DNA of 27,600 nucleotides, taken from Pseudomonadota bacterium (GTDB lineage: Bacteria > Myxococcota > Polyangia > Polyangiales > Polyangiaceae). The DNA lies in the NCBI GenBank assembly GCA_023419055.1, contig JAEZYO010000435.1, positions 1-27,600 of the forward strand. Reading direction: 5' to 3'. The notes beneath the pieces were generated by a model, which saw only the letters and a program-made list of their open reading frames with translations, was not told the DNA's origin and ran no database searches. The translations under genes were made by a program, and so were the position numbers. Shown here piece after piece: positions 18,569-26,831 of this stretch (position 1 is its first letter; each line of letters starts with the position of its first letter).

Positions 18569-19624
18569 ATGGTTCGGCTCGCGAGAACGCCCGATCCGCG
18601 GCGGGTTCCGCTCGCGCGGGGCACCGTCTGTGCGATCTTGCTGGCGTTCTGCTGGGCGGCCGGCTGCAGCAAGAAGTCCGACGGTTCGGGCTCGGTCGCG
18701 TCGGCTTCGGCTTCCGCGCGCGCCAAACCTACTGCTCTGAGCCCCGAGCTCGCGGAGAAGGTCCTCGCCAAGGTCGGAGATCGGACCATTACTCTCGGGG
18801 AATACGCGGCCACGCTCGAGCGGATGGATCCGTTCGAGCGCCTTCGTTACCAATCCCCCGATCGCCGGAAGCAGCTGCTCGACGAAATGATCGAGGTCGA
18901 GCTCCTGGCCGGCGAGGCGCGGCGTCGGGGGCTCGACAAGCTGCCGGAGACGGAGGAGCGCCGGCGCCAGCTCCTCCGCGACGAGCTCCTCGAAGGGCTC
19001 AAACAGGGACTCCCGGCCCCGAACGACCTGCCCGAAGCCGAGGTCAGGGCCTACTACGACAGCCACAAGGCCGAGTTCGACGAGCCGGAGCGCCGGCGCG
19101 TGAGCGCGATCGCGCTCGGTAGCGAGGCCGAAGCCAGGCGAGTGCTCGAGCTTTCGCGCGGGGCCACGGCCGACGCCTGGGGCAAGCTCGTGGAACAGTA
19201 CGGCAAGACGAAGAAGCTCCGTCCGGGTCCGCCGCCGCCGAGCGAGCTCGCGGGCGACCTCGGGATCGTGGGGCCGCCCGGGGACGCGCGAGGGGCGAAC
19301 CCGCGCGTGCCCGAGCCGGTGCGTGAAGCGGCCTTCGAGATCGCGAAGCTTGGCGACATCTATTCGGGCCTGGTCAAGGCGGGGAACGACTTCTACGTCG
19401 TGCGGCTGAGCGGCAAGACCGACGCGCGATCGCGCACCTTCCAGGAAGCCGAGCGCGCGATTCGTGTCGCTGTCGTCCAAGCGAAGATTCGAGAGCGCGA
19501 GGCGGCGCTCGAGGCGGAGCTTCGCAAGAAGTACCCAGTCAAGGTCGACGAGGAGGCGCTTTCGAAGCTTTCGGTGCCGGCGCCGAGCGCGAGCGCCCCC
19601 AAGCCGGCGGCGCCGAAGCCCTGA
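18569..19624 (+). CDS. Parvulin-type peptidyl-prolyl isomerase lipoprotein (PpiC/SurA-like)
   Basis: The 351-residue product has a signal peptide with lipobox WAAGC (lipidated Cys33), a Ser/Ala/Gly linker, a helical SurA-like N-domain (residues about 60-160: LAEKVLAKVGDRTITLGEYA, RKQLLDEMIEVELLAGEARR) and a parvulin-like domain (about 170-310) containing RVSAIALGSEAEARRVL, GDLGIVGPP, VREAAFEIAKLGDIY and FYVVRLSGKTDA. It ends with a charged helix and an Ala/Pro tail. Such envelope chaperones help fold exported and outer-membrane proteins. In the parvulin part a Pro/Gly-rich insert replaces part of the usual active-site loop, so isomerase activity is not certain. The gene lies four bases before kamA. 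Confidence 0.88.
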   Translation: MVRLARTPDPRRVPLARGTVCAILLAFCWAAGCSKKSDGSGSVASASASARAKPTALSPELAEKVLAKVGDRTITLGEYAATLERMDPFERLRYQSPDRRKQLLDEMIEVELLAGEARRRGLDKLPETEERRRQLLRDELLEGLKQGLPAPNDLPEAEVRAYYDSHKAEFDEPERRRVSAIALGSEAEARRVLELSRGATADAWGKLVEQYGKTKKLRPGPPPPSELAGDLGIVGPPGDARGANPRVPEPVREAAFEIAKLGDIYSGLVKAGNDFYVVRLSGKTDARSRTFQEAERAIRVAVVQAKIREREAALEAELRKKYPVKVDEEALSKLSVPAPSASAPKPAAPKP

Positions 19625-19628
19625 CATC

Positions 19629-20750
19629 GTGGCAAGTACGAGCCTGTCCGATCGCGCTCCCGAAGCGCCCGACGACGCGAGCGACTGGCGCTTTCAGCTG
19701 CGCCATTCACTGACGACGGCGGACGAGCTCGCGAAGGTCGTCGAGCTTACGCCGGGTGAGCTCGCGGGCGCTCGCGCCGCCGAGCGCGCCGGGTTCCCCA
19801 TCGCGATCACTCCCTACTACCTCGGCTTGATCGATCGCAGCGATCCCGCTTGCCCCATCCGGCGTCAGGTGGTGCCGCGCATCGAAGAGGAAGAGACGGT
19901 GCCGGGTGATCTGCGCGATCCCTTGGGAGAAGAGGCGCACGAGGTCGCGCCCGAGCTCGTGCAGCGCTACCCCGATCGAGCGCTCCTGCTCGTGACCGAT
20001 CGCTGCGCCGTGTACTGCCGCTTCTGCACGCGGAGCCGCATGGTGGGCGCCGGCGGTGGGCCGCGCTCGGACGAACGCCTCGAGCCCGCCTTCACCTACC
20101 TCGAGAGCCACCCCGAAGTTCGCGACGTGATCGTGAGCGGCGGCGATCCTCTGGCCATGGCGACGCCGCGGCTGACGCGCATCGTCGAGCGTCTGCGCCG
20201 AATTCAAAGCGTCGACACGATCCGCCTCGCGACGCGCGTGCCCGTCGTCTTGCCCCAGCGCATCACGGCCGAGCTGCTCGACGCGCTCAAGCCGCATCAC
20301 CCCCTCTGGGTGATGACTCACTTCAATCACCCGAAGGAGCTGACGGAAGAGTCGCGCGCGGCGTGCCGGCGCCTCGCCGACGCGGGCTTCCCGGTGATGA
20401 ACCAGAGCGTGCTCTTGCGCGGCGTGAACGACGACGCGGCGACGCTGACCGCGCTCTTTCGTGGGCTGACGCGAGAACGCGTGCGGCCGTACTACTTGCT
20501 CCAGACCGACCCGGTGCGTGGAAGTTCGCACCTGCGGACGCCGCTCTCGACCGGCCTCCGGATCATGGAGCAGCTGCAGGGTCGGCTCTCGGGCATCGCG
20601 CTTCCGAAGTTCATCGTCGACACTCCAGGAGGCTTCGGCAAAGTGCCGCTCCTCCCGGATTACGTCGTGTCGCGCGGTGAAGGCGTGGTCCGCCTGCGCA
20701 CGGCTCGAGGCGTCGAGGTCGACTACGTCGACCCGCCCGAACGTGCTTAG
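19629..20750 (+). CDS. kamA: Lysine 2,3-aminomutase-like radical SAM enzyme
   Basis: The 373-residue product starts at a GTG at 19629. The N-terminus, DWRFQLRHSLTTADEL then FPIAITPYYLGLID, matches lysine 2,3-aminomutase. The radical SAM cluster is C126-AVY-C130-RF-C133, and the Arg after it (CTR) fits the carboxylate-binding Arg. The two acidic residues that hold the lysine side-chain amine in the clostridial enzyme have equivalents at Asp294 (LLQTD) and Asp331 (VDTPGG), so alpha-lysine to beta-lysine chemistry is plausible, with PLP (Lys in DTPGGFGK) and SAM. The protein ends after YVDPPERA and lacks the Cys-rich zinc tail of clostridial KamA. EpmB, which primes EF-P, also lacks it, but sequence is closer to KamA. 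The lysine product could serve EF-P modification, osmolyte or antibiotic building; nothing here decides which. Confidence 0.9.
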   Translation: MASTSLSDRAPEAPDDASDWRFQLRHSLTTADELAKVVELTPGELAGARAAERAGFPIAITPYYLGLIDRSDPACPIRRQVVPRIEEEETVPGDLRDPLGEEAHEVAPELVQRYPDRALLLVTDRCAVYCRFCTRSRMVGAGGGPRSDERLEPAFTYLESHPEVRDVIVSGGDPLAMATPRLTRIVERLRRIQSVDTIRLATRVPVVLPQRITAELLDALKPHHPLWVMTHFNHPKELTEESRAACRRLADAGFPVMNQSVLLRGVNDDAATLTALFRGLTRERVRPYYLLQTDPVRGSSHLRTPLSTGLRIMEQLQGRLSGIALPKFIVDTPGGFGKVPLLPDYVVSRGEGVVRLRTARGVEVDYVDPPERA

Positions 20751-21268
20751 GGACCGAAGCCGCCCTGGCCGTTCGCTCCGCCGAAAAAGCCCGCTCCACC
20801 CTGGCCTGGGAAGCCACCCTGGCCTGGGAAGCCACCCTGGCCGTTCGCTCCGCCGAAAAAGCCCGCTCCACCCTGGCCTGGGAAGCCACCCTGGCCTGGG
20901 AAGCCACCCTGGCCTGGGAAGCCACCCTGGCCTGGACCGGAGCCGCCTTGGCCAAACGCACCTCCATTGGAGCTGCCGCCGCTAGTGAAGCCGCCCGCTC
21001 CGGTAGTCCCGCCAGTTCCAAAGCCGCCCGCTCCGGTAGTTCCGCCGGTTCCGAAGCCACCAGCACCCGTCGCGCCCGCGCTGCCACCTTTGCCTCCCGT
21101 TGCGCCCGCGCTGCCGCCCTTGCCACCGCTCCCGCTGCTGGCGCCGCCGCTGCCCGAGCTTCCCCCATCGTCGTCGGATCCGGGTTCGGTATCGTCGCCG
21201 CCGCATCCCGTGAGTCCGGACACACTGATCCCAACCATCATCGCGATGGCAAAATACACCTGTTTCAT
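20747..21268 (-). CDS. Glycine-rich repeat lipoprotein
   Basis: The 173-residue product starts at the ATG at 21268 (a TTG two codons upstream is also open, but an AGAGG ribosome binding site favours the ATG). The signal peptide ends in a perfect lipobox LTGC (Cys22), followed by an acidic stretch GDDTEPGSDDDGG. The rest is low-complexity: GGKGGSAGAT twice, GAGGFGTGGTT repeats, then GGFPGQ hexapeptides and GGAGFFGGANGQ units. No globular domain is seen, so it is probably a surface or periplasmic spacer/adhesive protein. Acidic linker and lipobox resemble the lipoprotein at 6614-7243. Its stop (TAA at 20747-20749) overlaps the kamA stop (20748-20750) on the opposite strand. Confidence 0.85.
   Translation of the reverse strand: MKQVYFAIAMMVGISVSGLTGCGGDDTEPGSDDDGGSSGSGGASSGSGGKGGSAGATGGKGGSAGATGAGGFGTGGTTGAGGFGTGGTTGAGGFTSGGSSNGGAFGQGGSGPGQGGFPGQGGFPGQGGFPGQGGAGFFGGANGQGGFPGQGGFPGQGGAGFFGGANGQGGFGP
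20763..20924. repeat. 72-bp perfect tandem repeat plus 18-bp repeats in the Gly-rich lipoprotein gene
   Basis: The block 20763-20834 is repeated base for base at 20835-20906. A further 18-bp unit follows at 20907-20924. Inside each block the 18-bp unit CCCTGGCCTGGGAAGCCA occurs twice. The 72-bp unit codes a 24-residue repeat. Farther upstream a 33-bp imperfect repeat around 20990-21060 codes for GAGGFGTGGTT. The identical copies indicate recent duplication or slippage. Confidence 0.9.
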
Positions 21269-21362
21269 GGCCAACTGACCTCTGCGAACGGAAGTGGACG
21301 CCGCTCGGTGCGAGAGCTGATGTTGGCTCCCCCGCGTGGAGGTCAGAAATGTGAGACCGGTC

Positions 21363-21866
21363 TCAGGAGCCGCCCGGAGAGCGCTCCGATCGCACCGCGT
21401 CGAGCACCTGTTTCCACGTCGAGCCGCCGTCCACCTCGAGGAGTTGCGCGATCTCGGCGAGCGCGCGTTCCTCTTCTTTCGTGACCGCGCTCGGATCGTC
21501 GAAGGCGTCCGCGGTGGCGCGCGCGATCGCTTCGGCGTGGAGGATCAAATCGGGTAGCTCCTCGAGCTCGACTTCGAAGCTCCGTTCATCGAGCGCCACG
21601 CCGAGCAAGCCGCGCAATCCGTCCTCGACGTAGCGTTGCGACGGAGATTCATGCAGCCACTGGTCGAGCGCGTTTGCAGTCTCCTGAGAAAGATGCAGGC
21701 GCTCCCGAGCGAACTCGCGGATTCGTTCGACCTCGACGTGCTCCATCTTACCGTCCGCCCACGCGACGTAGACGAGCGGCAGCAGCATCAGCGCCCGGTA
21801 GCTCCGGCGCCCGAGCCCGAGCGCGGCGAGGGTTCGATCGAGCTCCTCGTAGTCGATACCCGACAT
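21363..21866 (-). CDS. TerB/DUF533-like all-helical protein
   Basis: The 167-residue product starts at the ATG at 21866. The core RRSYRALMLLPLVYVAWADG then KMEHVEVERIREFARERL is the typical TerB/DUF533 opening: a hydrophobic helix, the acidic WADG motif and an acidic helix with ER spacing. A second half repeats this pattern (SAVTKEEERALAEIAQLLEV). No signal peptide or membrane helix is present, so it is expected in the cytoplasm. TerB-like domains are often metal-binding and found in stress and envelope contexts, but no partners such as TerC or TerD are nearby. It follows the large receptor gene convergently with nothing obvious in common. Function is unknown. Confidence 0.8.
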   Translation of the reverse strand: MSGIDYEELDRTLAALGLGRRSYRALMLLPLVYVAWADGKMEHVEVERIREFARERLHLSQETANALDQWLHESPSQRYVEDGLRGLLGVALDERSFEVELEELPDLILHAEAIARATADAFDDPSAVTKEEERALAEIAQLLEVDGGSTWKQVLDAVRSERSPGGS

Positions 21867-21918
21867 CGCCCCGGCCTTAGCCTGAATCCGTGCCGCGGTC
21901 GACGCGGGGAGCTCCGCT

Positions 21919-24228
21919 TCAGAACGCGGCTTCCACGCCGATGCTCGGGATGGTGACGGGGCCGAACTCGTCGCCACGGCACCCCGCCTGGGAACAGCGG
22001 TACGACAGCGTCTCTTTGTGCAAGGTGGTGTTGATGATCTCGAAGATGAAGCTCCACCACGCCCCCTTGGTGCCGATGGGCCACTTCTTCTCGAGCCTGA
22101 CGTCGAGGCGATAGAACGAAGGCGCTCGTATCCCCGCGTCGACTCCCGTCGCGAAGACGGGCTGCCCCATGGGGTCCACCGTGAGCGTGTACTCGACCTC
22201 CGCCGGGACACCCGTATAGAAGGTGAAGCGCGTGCCCGCGCGCCAGCGCCGGCCCAGATCGTATGCGAGCGCCGCGTGGAGCACGTGAGTTCGATCGAAC
22301 GACGCCGTGAAGCGATGTCCCCTCAAGCTGCGCAGCGAACGCGAGAGCGTGTACGCGAAATAGCCGCCGAGCTTCTCGGTGAGCGGGCGCCGCAGCATGA
22401 TCTCGAGCCCGTAGCTCTGACCCCGCAAGCGGGTGTCGAGATCCACGTCGTCGTCGAGCTCGCCGCTCTGCACGAGGCTCAAGAGATCGGACAGGTTGAA
22501 GAACACGTTCTGGAAGACCGTGGCCTCGGCGGTCACGTCGCCGCCGACCGCGACGTCCACGCCGGCCGAGCTCTGGAGCGCGCGCTGCAGCCCCTCTTCC
22601 AGCCCGCCCAGCGCGAAGCCCGGGACCGGAACGACGAAGCTCGGCGGTTGGTGCGCGATGCCGAGCGCGTTCTTCAGCGCGACGCGGCGGCTCACCTGGT
22701 AACGCGCCGAGATGCGCGGGTCCACGCCCACGGCGTTCGCGTTGCCCGATCCGTAGACGTCCACGCGTAGGCCCGGGGTGATCTGCATCCAGCGCTCCGG
22801 CTCCCACACGAGCTCGGCGAAGGCTCCGATCGCGTAGTCGGTGCGCGTCGGAAAATCATTTTGGGCCTCGTCGTCGTCGAGCGCCGTCGAGTAGTCGTCG
22901 AAGTTGAGATCGAGCCCGCCGCGGTAGAGCGCCTGCTCCGAGCTCCGGTGCTCGAGGCGCGTGCGCGCGCCGATCGAGAGATCGAGCACGCTGACGGCGT
23001 CGTCGTCGAGCGTGTCCTGGCCCGTGCGGTCGTAGCCCAGCGTGACGGCGGATTTCAGCTCCGTGCGGGCGTCGATGTGACGCTCGTGGCGGAGATCGAT
23101 GCGATGGAACTCGGTGCCGAGGCCGTCTTCGCGGCCGCTGTCCTCCACCGCGAAAAAATCGTAGGAACCGAACGCGAACACGCCGAGTCGATCGCGGTCG
23201 TTCACGTCGTAGCTCCCGCGCAGCTGGTAGTCCCAGTACCCGAGCGTGACCTCCGGCGCGATGAGCGAAAGGATGCCGCCGGTGTACGAATAGCGGCCGG
23301 CGGCGAGCACGACGCCTTTACCGTCGGCGACGGGCGCCTCGATCAGCGCCCCCGCGTCGAACAGCCGCACGTTCGCCTCGCCGTGGAGCTCGTGCTTCGG
23401 AGGCGTGGTCTCGGCGGCGACGATGCCGCCGCTGAAGCGGCCGTAGCGCGCGGGGTAAGCACCCGAGTAGAGGTCCACGCGCTCGATGATCCCCGGGTGG
23501 ATCACGCTCGGGCCGAGCGCGAAGTGATAGAGCAGCGGCAAGCGGATGTTGTCGAGGTAGTAGCCGACGTTGCCCGGCGGGGCGCCGCGCACGTAAAAGT
23601 ACGGTAGGCCCGTCGCGAGCGGCGTGACGCCTGGCATGACCTCCACCGCGCGGAACGGGTCCCCGAAGGTTCCGGGCATTTCACGCACCTCGGCGCGCGT
23701 CATCGACACGCGCTCCGGCGCCTCACGCACGCCGACCACCGTGACGTCGACGGGCGCGTCGGGCGGCGGTCGTGGCTTCGTCCTTTCCGGGCTCGGTGAC
23801 GGCGCTTCGGGTTCCGGCTCGGGCTCGGGCTCGGGCTCGTGGAACAAGATCTCGAAGCGGATGCGCGCGGCGATGGGCTCTCCGTTGCGCCGGGCGGGCT
23901 CGAACGTCCAAGTGCGAACGGCTTCGAGCGCGAGATCCGAGAACGGCGGTTCGCCGAGCAGGATCGTCGCGTCCGCGACGGTGCCCTTCTTCGTCACGGT
24001 GAGCTCGACCGCGACCGCGTGCTCGCCGCGCTGACCTTCGGGGTAGAGCGGCGCCGGCGCGTTCACGGGAACGGGCCGCGTGACGGTGTTCAGCGCTTCA
24101 GGAGCCACCGGCGTATCCCCGCTCGGCGTCGCGGCCTCGGGTGGAGGCGTCTGTCCGGCGGCGGTGGTCGTGCCGAGCAGCGCGAGGAGCGCGAACAACG
24201 TCGCTGGCGGCAGCTTTCCCGGCACCAT
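21919..24228 (-). CDS. TonB-dependent receptor with N-terminal TonB C-terminal-type domain
   Basis: The 769-residue product has a signal peptide (MVPGKLPPATLFALLALLG), then a domain at about residues 58-130 with the TonB C-terminal signature: LYPEGQRGEHAVAVELTV, KKGTVADATIL, LALEAVRTWTFEPARRNGEP, IRFEILF. A run of Glu-Pro dipeptides (131-141) and a Pro-rich linker lead to a TonB-box-like DVTVVG (161-166). The plug domain follows (about 170-275; YVRGAPPGNVGYYLDNI, VDLYSGAYPARYGRFSGGIV), and the rest is a 22-strand-type barrel ending in a C-terminal Phe. So an energy-transducing-like module and its receptor target occur in one chain. TonB-dependent receptors import siderophores, cobalamin or glycans; the ligand is not identifiable. 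It is divergent from pccB. Confidence 0.92.
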   Translation of the reverse strand: MVPGKLPPATLFALLALLGTTTAAGQTPPPEAATPSGDTPVAPEALNTVTRPVPVNAPAPLYPEGQRGEHAVAVELTVTKKGTVADATILLGEPPFSDLALEAVRTWTFEPARRNGEPIAARIRFEILFHEPEPEPEPEPEAPSPSPERTKPRPPPDAPVDVTVVGVREAPERVSMTRAEVREMPGTFGDPFRAVEVMPGVTPLATGLPYFYVRGAPPGNVGYYLDNIRLPLLYHFALGPSVIHPGIIERVDLYSGAYPARYGRFSGGIVAAETTPPKHELHGEANVRLFDAGALIEAPVADGKGVVLAAGRYSYTGGILSLIAPEVTLGYWDYQLRGSYDVNDRDRLGVFAFGSYDFFAVEDSGREDGLGTEFHRIDLRHERHIDARTELKSAVTLGYDRTGQDTLDDDAVSVLDLSIGARTRLEHRSSEQALYRGGLDLNFDDYSTALDDDEAQNDFPTRTDYAIGAFAELVWEPERWMQITPGLRVDVYGSGNANAVGVDPRISARYQVSRRVALKNALGIAHQPPSFVVPVPGFALGGLEEGLQRALQSSAGVDVAVGGDVTAEATVFQNVFFNLSDLLSLVQSGELDDDVDLDTRLRGQSYGLEIMLRRPLTEKLGGYFAYTLSRSLRSLRGHRFTASFDRTHVLHAALAYDLGRRWRAGTRFTFYTGVPAEVEYTLTVDPMGQPVFATGVDAGIRAPSFYRLDVRLEKKWPIGTKGAWWSFIFEIINTTLHKETLSYRCSQAGCRGDEFGPVTIPSIGVEAAF

Positions 24229-24281
24229 GCCTCGACCCGACGCTAGCCTAGATCGGCGGTCGCTCGCTATTCTCGCCTGCG

Positions 24282-25838
24282 ATGACCGACGAGAAGCCGC
24301 GGGCGTTTCAGCGCCTCGAAGAACTGAATCGCCTGGCCGAACAGGGTGGGGGCGAGGAACGCATCGAGCGCCAGCACAAAGCCATGAAGCTTACGGCCCG
24401 CGAGCGCCTCGAGGTCCTGCTCGACCGCGACAGCTTCGTGGAGATAGGGCGTTTCGTCACGCACCGAGCGAGCGACTTCGGGATGGCCGAGCAAAAGGTG
24501 CCGGGCGACGGGGTGATCACCGGATACGGGACGATCGCAGGCCGCCGAGCGTTCGTCTTTGCGCAAGATTTCACCGTGTTCGGAGGATCGCTCGGCGCAG
24601 CCCACGCCGAGAAGATCTGCACGATCATGGATCACGCGCTCCGGGTCGGCGCCCCCGTGATCGGGCTCAACGACTCGGGTGGCGCGCGCATTCAGGAGGG
24701 CGTGGCGGCGCTCGGCGGGTACGCCGACATCTTCCTCAGGAACACGCTCGCGAGCGGGGTGGTCCCGCAGATAAGCTGCATCATGGGGCCGTGCGCCGGC
24801 GGCGCGGTGTACTCGCCCGCGATCACCGACTTCGTCTTCATGGTGGAGAAGACGAGCTACATGTTCATCACCGGCCCCGACGTGATCAAGGCGGTCACGC
24901 ACGAGGAAGTGACGAAGGAGGCTCTGGGTGGGGCCTCGACCCACGCGGAGGTGAGCGGCGTGAGCCACTTCACGTCGCCGGACGACCGCGCGTGCCTCGA
25001 GCTCGTGCGCGAGCTCTTCGCCTTCCTACCCGCGAACAACGCCGAGGATCCCCCGTTTGCTCCGAGCAAAGATCCGCCCGGCCGCGAGATCGTCGAGCTC
25101 GACGGCATCGTGCCGACCGAGAGCAACAAGCCTTACGATATGCTCGACGTGATCAGGGCGGTGGTCGACGACGGCTACCTGCTCGAGGTCCACCAGGCGT
25201 ACGCGCAAAACATCGTGACCGCCTTCGCCCGGCTCGGCGGGAGGCCGGTAGGGATCGTCGCGAACCAACCCAAGGTGCTGGCCGGGGTGCTCGACATCGC
25301 CGCCAGCATCAAGGCGGCGCGCTTCGTGCGCTTCTGTGACTGCTTCAATTTCCCCATCGTCGCGTGGGTCGACGTGCCCGGCTTCTTGCCCGGCGTGGAT
25401 CAGGAGCACCGCGGCATCATCATGCACGGCGCGAAGCTGCTCTACGCCTTCGCGGAGGCGACGGTGCCCAAGCTCACCGTCATCACCCGCAAGGCTTACG
25501 GCGGCGCCTACGACGTGATGAACAGCAAGCACATCCGCGCCGACGTGAGCCTGGCGTTCCCGACCGCGGAGATCGCCGTCATGGGGCCCGACGGAGCGGT
25601 CAACATCGTCTACAAGAACGCGATCGAGCGCGCCGCCGACAAGGCCGAGGCGCGCCGCACGTTCGTCGACGAGTACCGCGCGCGCTTCGCGAGCCCGGAG
25701 AAGGCGGCGGAGCTCGGCTTCGTGGACGAGATCATCTACCCGCGCGAGACGCGCAAGCGCTTGATCTCGTACCTCGAGATGTTGCGCACCAAGCGCGACA
25801 AGAACCCGCCGAAGAAGCACGGGAACATACCGCTCTGA
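24282..25838 (+). CDS. pccB: Acyl-CoA carboxylase beta subunit, propionyl-CoA type
   Basis: The 518-residue product is a carboxyltransferase of the PccB/AccB/MmdA family. It carries both crotonase-like halves, each with its oxyanion glycine motif: GGARIQEG at 133-140 in the first half and GGAYDVM at 407-413 in the second. Asp411 in that second motif corresponds to the residue which, in characterised actinobacterial enzymes, favours propionyl-CoA over acetyl-CoA. The reaction makes (S)-methylmalonyl-CoA from propionyl-CoA with biotin-bound carboxyl; it can also be run in reverse by decarboxylases. The biotin carboxylase/carrier subunit is not in this window. The start ATG at 24282 is 53 bases from the divergent receptor gene and has no clear ribosome binding site. 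Confidence 0.95.
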   Translation: MTDEKPRAFQRLEELNRLAEQGGGEERIERQHKAMKLTARERLEVLLDRDSFVEIGRFVTHRASDFGMAEQKVPGDGVITGYGTIAGRRAFVFAQDFTVFGGSLGAAHAEKICTIMDHALRVGAPVIGLNDSGGARIQEGVAALGGYADIFLRNTLASGVVPQISCIMGPCAGGAVYSPAITDFVFMVEKTSYMFITGPDVIKAVTHEEVTKEALGGASTHAEVSGVSHFTSPDDRACLELVRELFAFLPANNAEDPPFAPSKDPPGREIVELDGIVPTESNKPYDMLDVIRAVVDDGYLLEVHQAYAQNIVTAFARLGGRPVGIVANQPKVLAGVLDIAASIKAARFVRFCDCFNFPIVAWVDVPGFLPGVDQEHRGIIMHGAKLLYAFAEATVPKLTVITRKAYGGAYDVMNSKHIRADVSLAFPTAEIAVMGPDGAVNIVYKNAIERAADKAEARRTFVDEYRARFASPEKAAELGFVDEIIYPRETRKRLISYLEMLRTKRDKNPPKKHGNIPL

Positions 25839-25845
25839 AGTGCCT

Positions 25846-26601
25846 TCAGGCGAGCTCGGCGTCGATCTCGGCGTGGAAGAGGTGGAACACCGACTCTTCG
25901 GGCCAGCGCGGCGCGGTCTCGAGCAGCGCGCGCGCTTCACGCCGGCTGCCGCGATCGATGAGCGCCACCGCAGCGCCGTAGCGCATGAGCCAGTGCACGA
26001 GCGGGCTCGAGTGACCGGCGCTCGTCATGAGCTCCACGTCTCCGGGTCGCGCCGCGTGCGCGAAGGCTCGCGCGAAGGCCGCGAGCGCGGAGCGCAAGAG
26101 GACCACGCGGCCGCGCAAGAACGGGCCGGTCGCCGGGAGCGGAAGGCGCTCCACGGACTCGGCCTTGTGCACCGCGTCTTCCCGCTGACCCTCGAGGGTG
26201 TCGAGCAGAGCCTCCACGAACAGGCGGTGCTCCACCGCGGCTTCCCAGGCGTCGCCCCGCCTGGCCCTCTCGAGCAGGAAGCGCGCGCGGTCGGTGAGGC
26301 CATGAGCGGCGAAGGCCGTCGCGAGCAGCAGGGGCTCCATGGTCTCGCGGTGCGGCACGCGGTCGATGGCGCGGCTCCACACCGCGAGCACGGCGTTGAT
26401 GTCGCCCGACATGAGGACCCGCCGCAGGCGCCGCCGTGAGAGGAACTGGGGCACGAGCACGAGGGCGGCGAGCGCGAGCGCGACGCCCCCGAGAACGGGC
26501 GACCGGAAGAGGAGCTCGATCGCTATCGCCACGAGCGCCGCGGACGCGACGAACGGCAACCAGGCGAGCAGCCGGGCGGACCAAGAAGCCCCAGCAGGCA
26601 T
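25846..26601 (-). CDS. Membrane-anchored helical-repeat (TPR-like) protein
   Basis: The 251-residue product has two hydrophobic helices near the N-terminus (about residues 10-31 and 35-55) and then a soluble helical region. Segments such as NAVLAVWSRAIDRVPHRETM, LLLATAFAAHGLTDRARFLL and HRLFVEALLDTLEGQREDAV have the Ala/Leu spacing of helical hairpins such as tetratricopeptide repeats, and the last part (HWLMRYGAAVALIDRGSRRE, ARALLE) repeats it. No catalytic motif or signal cleavage site is seen. It converges on pccB with only 7 bases between stops. The role, perhaps protein-protein scaffolding at the membrane, is an inference. Confidence 0.75.
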   Translation of the reverse strand: MPAGASWSARLLAWLPFVASAALVAIAIELLFRSPVLGGVALALAALVLVPQFLSRRRLRRVLMSGDINAVLAVWSRAIDRVPHRETMEPLLLATAFAAHGLTDRARFLLERARRGDAWEAAVEHRLFVEALLDTLEGQREDAVHKAESVERLPLPATGPFLRGRVVLLRSALAAFARAFAHAARPGDVELMTSAGHSSPLVHWLMRYGAAVALIDRGSRREARALLETAPRWPEESVFHLFHAEIDAELA

Positions 26602-26648
26602 GCGGCGAGTGTAGCCCCCAAATCCGCCACGCGCCGCGAGAACCGCCC

Positions 26649-26677
26649 TTTACCGACCCCGAACCTTCTGCTAATCG
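26649..26677 (+). promoter_or_regulatory. Candidate promoter of the SRP RNA gene
   Basis: TTTACC (26649-26654) and TAATCG (26672-26677) lie 17 bases apart, with the SRP RNA 5' end at about 26691. Spacing fits a sigma-70-type promoter, but the -10 match is weak. Confidence 0.35.
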
Positions 26678-26690
26678 ACTCCGACGCTTT

Positions 26691-26773
26691 GGGTCCGTCA
26701 ACAGCGCGTCTCGAACCCCGCCAGGCCCGGAAGGGAGCAACGGTAGAGAAAAGCGGGTGTGGCGGGCCCACCC
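26691..26773 (+). ncRNA. ffs: Small SRP RNA (4.5S RNA)
   Basis: This stretch has the conserved SRP RNA apical core: CCAGGCCCGGAAGGGAGCAA, with GGAAG tetraloop-like region and the asymmetric loop GCAACGG, that binds Ffh. The ends pair into the expected terminal helix: GGGTCCGTC at 26691-26699 with GGCGGGCCC at 26761-26769, nine consecutive pairs including G-U. The total length of about 83 bases fits the small bacterial type, which lacks the Alu domain. The RNA directs nascent membrane and secretory proteins, with Ffh and FtsY, to the membrane. It is read towards the short-chain dehydrogenase gene, which converges on it. Confidence 0.93.
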
Positions 26774-26808
26774 AATTTTGTGGTCGGGCAGAGCGCACGC
26801 CGGCGGGC

Positions 26809-26827
26809 GGGCGGCGCGTTGCCGCCC
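26809..26827. terminator. Possible hairpin between SRP RNA and the SDR gene
   Basis: GGGCGGC (26809-26815) and GCCGCCC (26821-26827) form a seven-pair stem with a five-base loop between two convergent genes. There is only a short T run (ATTT) after it on the plus strand, so it is a weak terminator candidate. Confidence 0.3.
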
Positions 26828-26831
26828 CGAT

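Noticed and set aside
17969..19627. Minus-strand frame crossing pyrH and the PPIase lipoprotein gene
   Set aside because: It overlaps two well-supported genes on different strands and its protein is an Arg-rich shadow.
19629..20750. EpmB (EF-P lysine aminomutase) as first choice
   Set aside because: N-terminal and PLP/lysine-site sequences (FPIAITPYYLGLID, VDTPGGFGK) match clostridial-type KamA better, though the missing zinc tail leaves some doubt.
20763..21060. CRISPR-like regular repeats
   Set aside because: Units are tandem with no unique spacers and code in frame for Gly-rich peptides.
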